Assembly: GCA_022793355.1 (NCBI GenBank)
Contig: JAAWCR010000231.1
Coordinates: forward strand, 1 to 31,737
DNA: 31,737 nucleotides
DNA from: Lawsonibacter sp.
Lineage (GTDB): Bacteria; Bacillota; Clostridia; Oscillospirales; Oscillospiraceae
Direction of reading: 5' to 3'
In this document: piece by piece, positions 29,301-31,737 of the stretch
Layout of the letters: each line of letters starts with the position of its first letter
Numbering within the stretch: the first letter of the stretch is position 1
Notes under the pieces: model-generated
What the model was told of the DNA's origin: nothing
Seen by the model: only the letters and a program-made list of their open reading frames with translations
Database searches by the model: none
Made by a program: the position numbers and the translations under genes

Positions 29301-29948
29301 GACGGCACCCGGGAGACGCTGCGAAAGAGTATCGTGGAGGACGGCAAGGTGAACATCCCCCTGAACGGTTCCGCCACAGTGGAAATCGTGGACAACAGTA
29401 AGGACTTCGCCGACGTTCCGCCCACCAACTGGGCGGCCGACGCCGTGGCCTTCGCGAGCGCCCATGAGCTGTTCAGCGGCACCAGCGAAACGACCTTCAG
29501 CCCGAACCAGCCCATGAGCCGCGGAATGCTAGCGACCGTGCTCTACAACCTGGAGGGCCAGCCGGATCAGGTGCTGACCATGCAGGACCTGACAGACGGA
29601 TACAATGACGTCAGCAGTGGCGCATGGTATGCCGATGGTATTGCCTGGGCCGTGGAGAACGGCATCGCCAACGGCTACGGCAACGGTCAGTTCGGTCCCA
29701 ACGACAGCGTCACGCGGGAGCAGCTCGCCGTCATGCTGTGGAAGTATGCGGGCAGCCCCAAGGCAAGCGGACAGGGCCTCGCCTTTGCGGATGCGGGTCA
29801 GGTCAGCAGCTACGCCCAGGAGGCGCTGTGCTGGGCCGTGGAGAACGGCATCCTGAGCGGCTACGCCAATGGCCAGCTTGCCCCCGGAGGAACAGCGACC
29901 CGCGCTCAGGCTGCACAGATGCTAAAAAACTTTATGGAGCGTACCTGA
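14358..29948 (+). CDS. Giant SLH-anchored repeat surface protein (5,196 aa)
   Basis: Secreted cell-surface protein. The start at 14358 follows GGGAGG at seven bases; the open frame further back to 14313 has no such site. A signal peptide covers about residues 1-26. Residues 34-138 are rich in Cys and His, with four C-x-H-x-H-like units (CTHDHDDSCY, CIHEHTAECY). A short helical part and a small beta-helix-like part follow, then a second Cys pair region (CPAC and CDLC, about 352-401). From about residue 582 to 4813 the protein is an array of Ig-like modules of the MBG, Big-2 and YDG kinds. A Gly/Ser/Thr linker (about 4814-4850) and a conserved beta domain lead into three SLH domains (about 5016-5196). 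No enzyme motif was found. Adhesin or stalk is the likely role. The frame is unbroken across 15.6 kb despite the repeats. Confidence 0.9.
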   Translation: MKRRVLSSILTLALCLNLCPVWVLAAEETGGGLCPHHPVHTDDCGYAVPVLEQECTHDHDDSCYTAETACIHEHTAECYPDSDDALEATEPDLCAHVCTEDGGCVTQALYCPHEHDDICGYVPGNPGAPCGFACRICPVEDLIGKLPRSVSERDIQQIQAELSEIYDLYEGLTAEEQRQVDLSPCVSLLEQIDELGSAILGDDEITEQIFRLTADRTYASPYEVSRPFIIDTSGYTLTGTGSSAVLVTSSGDLELRGTVIAEKGAGVEVSGSLRIIESGTSIEGEEYALKLNSGAKVQLSTGTYYGFNAAIQTADGDFAALLAPGCAYFDGDGNPMPLADVADARTVVVAQCTDHPGKTYTTNAGTPTHAWTCPACGTKEDAEPCQFTFDPTGVGTCDLCGNKVTIEIDRDSLKDLAYDNTVQPANGTVTVTVDGASSPLTPDSDYSVSYSTRADVGNTSYTVTVTVTGKAYTGTFEKEYTFTKDELTQPVLEWSANSAAVPYTGSPVTKDQLPSVTINVTTSSGIDLHDQLRYSYREQGSSDAYTDGLPTNAGTYDVVVSLAEGPDYQAASSDPITLTVNKISPIATPPAAAKPIYNGTAQALVTAGTLCDAAVRDGLEIKFATNENGPFSATIPAGMDAGADYRVWYTVEVTDNYLAIDPDPTEIAGVEIQRKIITPKVELSEYKYLYDGGWKEPKVTVKDGNTVLPDNEYQVAYENNRDVSTADKPAKVVVTDKEGGNYAIKRVEAEFQITSREQAALSITNYPNTVTYGDKFTLGTSGGSGNGTVTWKVIDGTAVVTVNDGGQVVITGDGEATIQATKSGKDPATGVTNYEDAIATWTLDASKKSVTATVTAEDKDYDSSAIAKVHAVVEQGVLPGDVIKIDGLIGTFDNADAGADKTVTVDITGEAISGNNSQHYIVSYSSLTIKATIYKAIAEITTPPVAASLTYNGTAQTLIATGAVADPAGIAVEYALSKDGPYAANFPKGTNAGTYTVWYRVQETDNYTGLDPEKIDVPIAKKPVTPVITLDQDTFVYDGTPKEPVVTLTEAGGTLIPADEYTVDYSDNVNFGTATVTVTAKPDGNYSFAPVEETFTIGQKQATVLTHPKPAGKPLVFDNMDLELVTEGTGSGGTMVYSLSKDDPTDPYLEEIPTGFNAGVYTVYYKVKGDDNHSDSGVGEVEVTISPKTVKDPTIELFDGNTPLVNYIYDGNKKEPEVVVKDGSTVIDKGEYNTVYSNNRNAGTATVSITDKPGGNYTVTGSAAFVILKADIVFNPDPQAADITYDGKAHELLIPGTTNGGEVLYALGSQTGTYLAAIPTASEAEEYTVYYKVVGDENHNSFDVTSVTVTIKKATAQIIDAPAKIDPLVYSGQPLELITAGKTNVGSIVYSLDGTNFSPTIPTGTNAGTYKVYYKVDETGNYTGVAANTTPISVTIAPKSITPKVTLSESSYVYDGSRKSPKITLKDGDTVIEESQYTVTWADDKDPTATDVLTAVGTYTATIENVTDGNYTFNVSAKVEIVAAQQGALEITGTPEHVYYGDTVTTLGTSGGTGNGTVTWSITAGQASAEIVPGTNDLTIKGTGSVTVTAERTVPNYGTVSKDWTFTVEPKPVVAEVTIAPKAYDGTTNVDAAAITTAVNASDLVAPGDAFTINGLTGTYDNANAGTGKTVTLDDTSAVKTDGNGKYAVSYPATAKGDITPKPVTVTVTLSGNGLQTDDTVTPPVCFYNYDGKEKTPNVTVEADDNNAVLTDGDYTVSYSNNQNVGDATVTVTAKAGGNYAFHAETITFAIRSAGAVLTKVPSAKDLTYTGQAQDLVDVGTATGGTVMYSSTGAANSYTEAIPQETDAGTYTVYYMVKGDANHKDTAPAQVSAIIKPKQITPAITLNPTSFVYDGTAHKPTVTVKDGGTEIHGPGTDRPEYSVDYQDNVNAGLAKVIISDANGGNYIVNGTATFEITKSAPAVTDPVGKTGLQYNGERQDLVKAGVCGEGTVVYSVNGGNYTSAVPSESAVGTYTIHWKVLGDANHSDTTPDELTVNIGRNEVKIPGISLSSEELKYTGSQQKPVITVYDDSGRLIPEHEYTVTITGTNGNAGMVDVDTYTVTITTPSTSNYDIQSNNVRTFKIVPADQESISITGSQAQVRYGDTIQLVATGGTGAGNVTWKVEAKDGSAIASTISATGLLTVRDVGGPLVVTVTRSRGGNYADVSAKWEFSAAQKPVTAVLTAADRSYIAGDKTATVTAAVPESELVSGDSVIIGNLTGMFDTESVGTAKKVTVDRSNLNITGINSDKYTVTIPETTTASILAAAATVDTDPTPYTLTYDASREQKLVTAGAVTGGTMVYSLDDANYTPAIPEAKDAGTYTVYFKAKGDGNHTDSEVNSVQVTISKQTVTPQIEVTPPSAQYDGNVKRPEVIVRDGANNVIPESEYTVVYDTVTNWKDVGNHTVTVKNIDGGNYDITETNATFRITITEQNPLEIVGKPGLVYYGDTFTLSAVGGSGNSAVTWSSSDDTIAHVDDNGLVTIKGAGSATITATKPGGGNYNETKATYPLNALPKPVTAIVTAKDRVYQSGDRSAELIISWKPGDLVDKDTIDTSNVTGAFEDDSVGTGKTVTIIGDPVNDDTAQKYKITIPRTTTASILKADAVAPAITANTLTYTGAAQTLVSGGTQGTTLYSDTRDGVYSEAVPTGTDAGAYTVWYKEKGNDNYNDSQPQAIQVTISQKTLMADATNTTLSGSDLQTDVTNKTYYYKYDGSDKTPSVIILDGSETIPASEYTVSYSGNRNVGEATVTITNSVGGNYIVNGSVTFEIREGGAQLTKSPEAVRGLTYTGQPQQLVTVGVVTGGHIEYAVGDTVSDSDYEPDIPTETNAGSYVVHYRVVGDDNHADGEEGSVTATISPKTVVSPVITVSGAYTYDGTPKTPTVTVEDNGTEIPGPGTGKPEYTLSYRDNINAGTATVVVTNANGGNYIVNGEAAFEIAKAAATADTAPTGNTGLRYNGSAQELLATQGTATGGTMVYSLSQTGEYSAAIPTGKEVGEYEIWYKVLGDANHSDSTATALSPKVKIDRNTVTNPTIQVTPATVKYTGEKQTPTVTVKDDDGLLIDGSEYTPTYLDENGNSDLTAVGTYTVTITGVTGGNYTFNTMKTATFTITSADQTALTITGKREKVCYGDTIPLGTTGGNGAVTWDVGGSTIASIDANGLLKITGVGSVTVTATSKKTGYTDQTATWNLYAEKKPVTALVTAASKTYDGGTAATVTATLQNSDLVGSDSVKITLAGSFEDPNAGTDKKVNIDSTNPDYTGSTGDYQNYAITYPATTTASIRKADVDAAKVTAPTAVENLTYTGLAQALVSEGSSPDGTMEYSLDGKTYSASLPTGTNAGDYDVWYRVKGDGNHNDTAGTNLGTVTIDPQNVAVPIIEFNPSGASYDGKEHKPAVTVKDSNNRVIPEAEYTINYGAGDWTKAGDYQVTVTSTGSGNYTFADTQKTFTILVAGQSPLSITNKPGKVQYGDSFTLSAVGGSITGAVAWESSDPLTASIDSNGLVRVHKSGSVTITAKKVADGNFGEVSDTWSFSAEKRPVTAIVTARNKPYDGGATAKLDISWKDGDLINGDTITLNLTGAFDDANVGTDKIVRITCNGDLPDGGGKYAVTYNNTTTASITAKAATVSGVQSGPWIYSGSEQPLLSGGSATNGTIVYSLNGTDFMDNVPTEINAGKYQVWYKARGNTNYADSEVHMVYVTIQPKTVTLPTIELSGGPFEYDGTEKRPTATVKDGNVVIPNSEYTVSYSNNVQAGPNATVTITDNPGGNYTVNGSTTFTITAGSVSLTTPPQAKDLTYNGFEQMLVTPGTAVNGSVVYSKTREGSYTTSIPTEINADFYQVWYKAQGDGGETAPEFIIVEIKPKQVTPSLTLSSSSLTYTGSALTPKVTVSVNNQELDSGMYQISYSNNTEPGIATVTVTSTGGNYQFSAQTTFTITKAKAAFAVEPKAKENLSYTGEDQELFEAGLSLNGIVLYSQDTVTYLPAIPKGNQVGSYTFFAKVRGNSMYEDSDPIIIRAAIAKNEVDNPNVELSAISLPYTGSPQKPTVTVSDDDGNVIASSEYRVTYTGDTVNPGTYTLTITSRDKNYSFEPIDRTITILAAGQTPLTITGKQDTVYYGDILRLGATGGSGDGAVTWEATGPVDKLGDSQYKITKSGSVTITAKKAASGSYAASTDTWTFYANPKPITAIVTAASKPFDGGNSATLTVTINSSDLVGTDTFTVTAIGHFTDESIGDNKTVIIDRLIIPDGVSEKYDISWPVTTTASITPKPASATKVPELVQPLSLTYNGTPQSLLADGGEAEGGTIFYSLDNGSSYSRNTMATDAGDYNVWYKVVASDENHKDSAPENLGTVTIMANTGKPTVLCTPNSVPYDGKEKTPNVEVWVDDRIIPKDDYTVVFETGRIAVNTYKVTVTDKPGGNYEFTGSVEGSFQIVPDGQNPPSIITDKAVVYYGDIFRLSAMGGSGNGPIQWTIKEGAAVAEVDKDTGVVTVNGVGKFVVEAYYGAVDGYSESGRSSVTLVADPKVVTPVVVIAPKYYDGNTNVAADAIKATVKLRDLVADDSITINGLTATYDSVNAGTNKIVMLDYSKVFVTGKNSDRYVIDWPDSVTGTIDKAKVELATYPAASGLKYTSSAQPLVTGGTTVNGIGTIKYSLDQNSGYTENIPTGTNAGKYTVWYKIEDSVNYTGIPAASVEVEIMKANPNITTNPTASGTAGQLSDIKLNGGATDVPGSFTWKDGSINLGAGTSQQIVVFTPEDRANYNVVEFPIDVTITSATPGGSSDTGTNSPPSSGTDSTPSADTNGQTTVQNGTASTVVSVADGSKLVEEAIANQSQNIVIKPEIIGDVTKAQVSIPASTVSRIKNETTAALTVSAPVADVTIPNAALDTLSREGGTVNVMTERIGQSVVLTLTAGGKTVESVPGGVTLSVPAADAGPGTVAVLLHEDGTRETLRKSIVEDGKVNIPLNGSATVEIVDNSKDFADVPPTNWAADAVAFASAHELFSGTSETTFSPNQPMSRGMLATVLYNLEGQPDQVLTMQDLTDGYNDVSSGAWYADGIAWAVENGIANGYGNGQFGPNDSVTREQLAVMLWKYAGSPKASGQGLAFADAGQVSSYAQEALCWAVENGILSGYANGQLAPGGTATRAQAAQMLKNFMERT
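17158..19449 (+). repeat. Super-repeat unit 1, irregular copy (order AB-AB-A-ABCD)
   Basis: This unit follows an isolated ABCD cassette at about 16101-17157. It has the AB-AB start of the later units, but its third A module (about 18160) lacks B, C and D. The next unit begins with a B module lacking its A. This looks like loss of material by unequal recombination. Boundaries are approximate. Confidence 0.55.
19450..22275 (+). repeat. Super-repeat unit 2 (order B-AB-ABCD-ABCD)
   Basis: The unit aligns module by module with the next one at an offset of about 3,055-3,075 bases. For example, AAGGTGCTGGGCGACGCCAA at 20412 recurs, with one base changed near its end and continuing CACAGCGACA, at 23484, an offset of 3,072. 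The first B modules of units 2 and 3 share the odd LQTD-x-T insertion, and their second B modules share a GPGT-x-x-PEY insertion. Confidence 0.75.
22276..25338 (+). repeat. Super-repeat unit 3 (order AB-AB-ABCD-ABCD)
   Basis: This is the complete reference copy, about 3,063 bases or 1,021 residues. Its third A module shares with those of units 2 and 4 a VG-x-Y in place of the usual NAG-x-Y, and the B module after it starts N-x-V-x-x-P and has YTG in place of YDG. Such position-specific traits show that whole units were duplicated. Confidence 0.78.
25339..28308 (+). repeat. Super-repeat unit 4 (order AB-AB-ABCD-ABCD)
   Basis: About 2,970 bases with the same order as unit 3. It is followed by a last A module (about 28309) and one degenerate Ig-like module. 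The closing D module (about 28040) resembles the D module closing unit 1 (about 19190): both have IAPK-x-YDG-x-TNV and TINGLT-x-TYD, unlike the other six D modules. Confidence 0.75.
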
Positions 29949-29998
29949 TAGAAGAGGGACCAAGCCGGGTCTGCCTCCAATCAGACGTACCAAGCAAA

Positions 29999-30038
29999 AC
30001 CCGCCCTGCGCCAGATTCGGCACAGGGCGGGTGCTTTG
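29999..30038 (+). terminator. Intrinsic terminator after the giant gene
   Basis: ACCCGCCCTG (29999-30008) pairs with CAGGGCGGGT (30023-30032), with a short T-containing tail. It lies 50 bases beyond the stop codon. Confidence 0.82.
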
Positions 30039-30118
30039 TAAGAACAATCAAATGAAAGCGTTGTAGATAGGGGAGGGGGAGACAATTGTGACTGGTTATC
30101 TTTGGTTTACTCTTTAGG

Positions 30119-30170
30119 GCAGTTGAAAGACACCACACTTGTATGTGGTGTCTTTCAACTGCATCTTTTT
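30119..30170 (+). terminator. Long perfect hairpin with T-run
   Basis: A perfect 19-base inverted repeat (30119-30137 and 30144-30162, core GAAAGACACCACA) with a 6-base loop is followed by TCTTTTT. It has the form of a strong terminator but has no gene directly before it. It could be the terminator of a lost gene or part of the adjoining mobile element. The rest of the 381-base gap between 29949 and 30329 shows nothing else convincing. Confidence 0.6.
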
Positions 30171-30329
30171 GGACTGTGGCGCCAAAAAAGGTGTACAGCT
30201 TACAATCATATCTTCCGAAATAAACTTGACGATAAGGTACAATAAGTTGCGCAAATAAAAAAGACAAGGTTTGCATTCCTCTGGTAGAATGAAGCAGCGA
30301 CACATCATTCAGAGAGGAGAGAGCAAACC

Positions 30330-30683
30330 GTGTCAGAGAAGATTGTACAGCTAAATGAAGAAGTAATCAAGGGTCAACTTAAGAAGCTGGTTCGTGGGAG
30401 CGTGGAAGAAACGCTGAATGAGTTGCTGGAGCAGGAGGCGGAGAAACTGACTCAGGCAGCCCGGTATGAGCGAAACGAGGCTCGCCAGAGGTACCACAGT
30501 GGTCACTACAGCCGAAACCTTACCACCACCTCTGGCGATGTAACGCTCCATGTGCCCCGCCTGAAGGTGGATGGAAAAGACCCTTCTGCCGCCTGGTCCG
30601 TCATGGATGAACTGATGGAAACCCTCCAGGTGGTAAACCCCAGGGCGTATGATAGCGTTTTGCGAAAAATCAACAGACTTTGA
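30330..30683 (+). pseudogene. Truncated IS256-family (mutator-type) transposase
   Basis: The first 79 or so residues match the N-terminus of IS256-type transposases, including AARYERNEARQ, SGHYSRNLTTTSGDV and VPRLK. Complete family members have about 400 residues and carry the DDE catalytic triad after this point, so the fragment has no catalytic domain. After PRLK the frame runs on for 38 residues (VDGKDPSAAW to RKINRL) that do not look like IS256, then stops. This is a remnant joined to foreign sequence by deletion or insertion. The GTG start has GAGAGGAGAGAG upstream. Terminal inverted repeats could not be found. The 38-residue tail is not recognised. Confidence 0.8.
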
Positions 30684-30728
30684 CGTTACTAACACGTTAC
30701 TATCAATATCAAGAATATCGGAAAACTA

Positions 30729-30763
30729 AAACCCCCCTAAAGCCTTGAAGCTCTAGGGGGTTT
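30729..30763. terminator. Terminator of the tRNA cluster (works on the - strand, maybe both)
   Basis: CCCCCTA (30733-30739) pairs with TAGGGGG (30754-30760), flanked by AAA and TTT runs. On the - strand it comes just after the last tRNA and ends in a T-run, so it is the likely end of the tRNA transcript. It may also stop reading from the transposase remnant. Confidence 0.8.
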
Positions 30764-30764
30764 C

Positions 30765-30840
30765 TGGTGGAGACAACAGAACTCGAATCTGTGACCTCTC
30801 GCGTGTGAGGCGAGCGCTCTACCGGCTGAGCTATGCCTCC
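30765..30840 (-). tRNA. tRNA-Val (anticodon CAC)
   Basis: The - strand folds as a cloverleaf of 76 bases with acceptor GGAGGCA paired to TGTCTCC, an anticodon arm CTCGC-CTCACAC-GCGAG, a T-arm with TTCGAGT, and an encoded CCA end. The anticodon CAC reads GUG. It is the last gene of the three-tRNA transcript. Confidence 0.95.
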
Positions 30841-30861
30841 ATATGAAACGGCTGAAAAAGG

Positions 30862-30936
30862 TGGTGACCCGGACGGGACTCGAACCCGTGTTGCCGCCGT
30901 GAAAGGGCGGAGTCTTAACCGCTTGACCACCGGGCC
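30862..30936 (-). tRNA. tRNA-Glu (anticodon TTC)
   Basis: A 75-base cloverleaf on the - strand with acceptor GGCCCGG paired to CCGGGTC, anticodon arm CCGCC-CTTTCAC-GGCGG, a T-arm with GGTTCGAGTCC, and an encoded CCA end. The anticodon TTC reads GAA and GAG. It is the middle gene of the cluster, 21 bases from tRNA-Val. Confidence 0.95.
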
Positions 30937-30975
30937 GTTTTTATATGGAAACGGACATTGATCCGTTTTTAATAA

Positions 30976-31052
30976 TGGTAGCGGCAACTGGATTTGAACC
31001 AGTGACACCGCGGGTATGAACCGCGTGCTCTAGCCAACTGAGCTATGCCGCC
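30976..31052 (-). tRNA. tRNA-Met (elongator, anticodon CAT)
   Basis: A 77-base cloverleaf on the - strand with acceptor GGCGGCA, anticodon arm CGCGG-TTCATAC-CCGCG, a T-arm with GGTTCAAATCC, and an encoded CCA end. It has a normal first acceptor pair and lacks the three G-C pairs of initiator tRNA in the anticodon stem, so it is an elongator. A CAT anticodon could in principle belong to an Ile-lysidine tRNA; the body looks Met-like but this was not proved. Confidence 0.9.
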
Positions 31053-31082
31053 GTGTCATGCCTCTCGAACAGGGCAAGGGAT

Positions 31083-31111
31083 AGTATAGCGGATTTTCTC
31101 TCAGTTGTCAA
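31083..31111 (-). promoter_or_regulatory. Near-consensus promoter of the tRNA cluster
   Basis: On the - strand TTGACA (31106-31111) and TATACT (31083-31088) are separated by 17 bases, with an A/T-rich stretch (31112-31132) upstream that acts like an UP element. The -10 box lies 30 bases before the tRNA-Met gene. Such strength is typical of stable-RNA promoters. Confidence 0.92.
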
Positions 31112-31119
31112 CAGTTTTT

Positions 31120-31407
31120 TTAAAAAAATTTCCTTTTGGCAGACCGGCAAGAAAAGCTGCGTTTATGATTTGACAGAAATGCGGGGCAATCCCCACGTTT
31201 CTTAATAATAGCACCTTGTATATAGGGCAAGTGACAGTCTATACTAGGGCTTGTTTGAAACAGATCAACATACCCAAACGCCGGCGCTTTTTCCACCATG
31301 CTTTGCCAATTTTCCTTGAACTACATCCAGTATTCCTGCGTCAAATTGGCTTCGTCTGGCGAAACAATTTCTCGCCGTCGGGCACAGTTCCATTGTTCAA
31401 ACAGCGC
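31120..31407 (-). pseudogene. Degenerate small coding relic, function unknown
   Basis: On the - strand a protein-like frame reads from about 31407 (ALFEQWNCARRREIVSPDE) to a TAG at 31321-31323, then goes on in the same frame (FKENWQSMVEKAPAFGYVDLF) to TAA at 31120-31122. The TAG may have been a CAG or other sense codon. The composition (Trp, Cys, charged residues) looks like true coding sequence, and the phrase resembles small unassigned proteins of gut Firmicutes, from memory only. It has no visible start or ribosome binding site and ends against the tRNA promoter. It could instead be a conserved non-coding element that happens to be open. On the opposite strand the region also holds a TTGTAT-18-TATACT promoter-like pair (31216-31245). 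Confidence 0.4.
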
Positions 31408-31485
31408 CTAATTTCGTCAAAAATTAATATGTCGTGAGGGGTATCAGTTCCGGGCAAATCTATGAGGGAAAACTGTTTTCAAAAA

Positions 31486-31519
31486 TATTTCAAAAAACCT
31501 TGTAAGATTTTTTGAAATA
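31486..31519. promoter_or_regulatory. A/T-rich perfect inverted repeat before the sigma-factor gene
   Basis: TATTTCAAAAAA (31486-31497) and TTTTTTGAAATA (31508-31519) are perfect complements with a 10-base loop, 27 bases before the start codon. It could be an operator or a weak attenuator for the sigma gene. No clear sigma-A -35/-10 pair is seen between it and the gene. Confidence 0.45.
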
Positions 31520-31546
31520 CGGAGTCTTATAAGGGAGAGGGGTGAG

Positions 31547-31737
31547 ATGGTGGCAGATTTCCAAGACGAATTTGAGAAAATTTATATCAGATACTTCAAT
31601 GATGTATTTCTTTTTCTCAAAAAGCTGTCCAAAGATGAAAGTATTGCAGAGGAAATCACAAGCGAAACATTCTTCAAAGCAATGCGCTCAATAGATGCTT
31701 TTCGCGGCGATACAGATATTCGCGTTTGGCTTTGTCA
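31547..31737 (+). CDS. ECF-type RNA polymerase sigma factor, N-terminal part (cut by the window end)
   Basis: The first 63 residues are present and the frame runs off the right edge. The sequence shows sigma-70 region 2: FEKIYIRYFNDVFLFLKKL, then SIAEEITSETFFKAM, which matches the helix with the AEDLTQETF-like core-binding motif, then FRGDTDIRVWL, matching the region with the conserved Trp that helps melt the -10 element. ECF factors of this kind redirect RNA polymerase in response to an extracellular signal and usually lie beside an anti-sigma gene, which would be beyond the window. The ATG is preceded by AAGGGAGAGG at good distance. Codons are more A/T-rich than in the surface-protein genes to the left, which may reflect a different origin. 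Confidence 0.85.
   Translation, partial: MVADFQDEFEKIYIRYFNDVFLFLKKLSKDESIAEEITSETFFKAMRSIDAFRGDTDIRVWLC

Noticed and set aside
30709..31008. A 99-codon - strand open frame across the tRNA cluster
   Set aside because: It runs through two tRNA genes and part of a third, which explain the sequence fully.
31216..31437. A 73-codon + strand open frame overlapping the relic
   Set aside because: It needs a TTG start without a ribosome binding site. The - strand frame looks more protein-like, and neither is convincing as a working gene.

Overview
The window looks like chromosomal DNA of a GC-rich gut clostridium, most likely of the Oscillospiraceae (Flavonifractor/Oscillibacter-like). This rests on the style of the two S-layer-homology (SLH) proteins, the Cys/His-rich N-terminus and MBG/YDG repeat arrays of the giant surface protein, and clostridial promoters and ribosome binding sites. 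It is inference, since no database was searched. All protein genes except one degenerate relic run on the + strand; the three tRNAs are on the - strand.

Layout. (1) 1-1005: the 3' end of valS, closed by a strong terminator. (2) 1200-4980: an iron/cobalamin-type ABC uptake operon (binding lipoprotein, FecCD permease, ATPase) followed at short distance by an aldo/keto reductase carrying two 4Fe-4S motifs. (3) 5092-11426: a translationally coupled pair. The first gene is a 1,669-residue secreted M60-type (mucin-targeting) metalloprotease with an N-terminal dockerin-like module. The second is a 442-residue cell-wall protein with a cohesin-like N-terminal domain and three SLH domains. (4) 11661-14140: a chemoreceptor with an extracellular Cache-type sensor overlapping a small FMN-binding-domain lipoprotein by 4 bases. 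(5) 14358-29948: one gene for a 5,196-residue secreted surface protein with a Cys/His-rich head, about 49 Ig-like modules in a nested repeat, and a C-terminal SLH anchor. (6) 29949-31737: lower-GC accessory DNA with strong hairpins, a broken IS256-type transposase, a Met-Glu-Val tRNA cluster with a near-consensus promoter, a degenerate coding relic, and the start of an ECF sigma factor.

How it may fit together. Most of the window concerns the cell surface. The SLH/cohesin-like protein could hold the dockerin-bearing M60 protease on the S-layer, a miniature two-component cellulosome-like device directed at host glycoproteins. The giant SLH protein would form a long stalk. The chemoreceptor/flavin lipoprotein pair could sense an extracellular redox state or ligand.

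The most noteworthy signals are the coupled dockerin-M60/cohesin-SLH pair, the three-level repeat grammar of the giant protein (about 86 residues, then cassettes, then a super-repeat of about 3.0 kb), and the chemoreceptor overlapping a predicted flavinylated lipoprotein.
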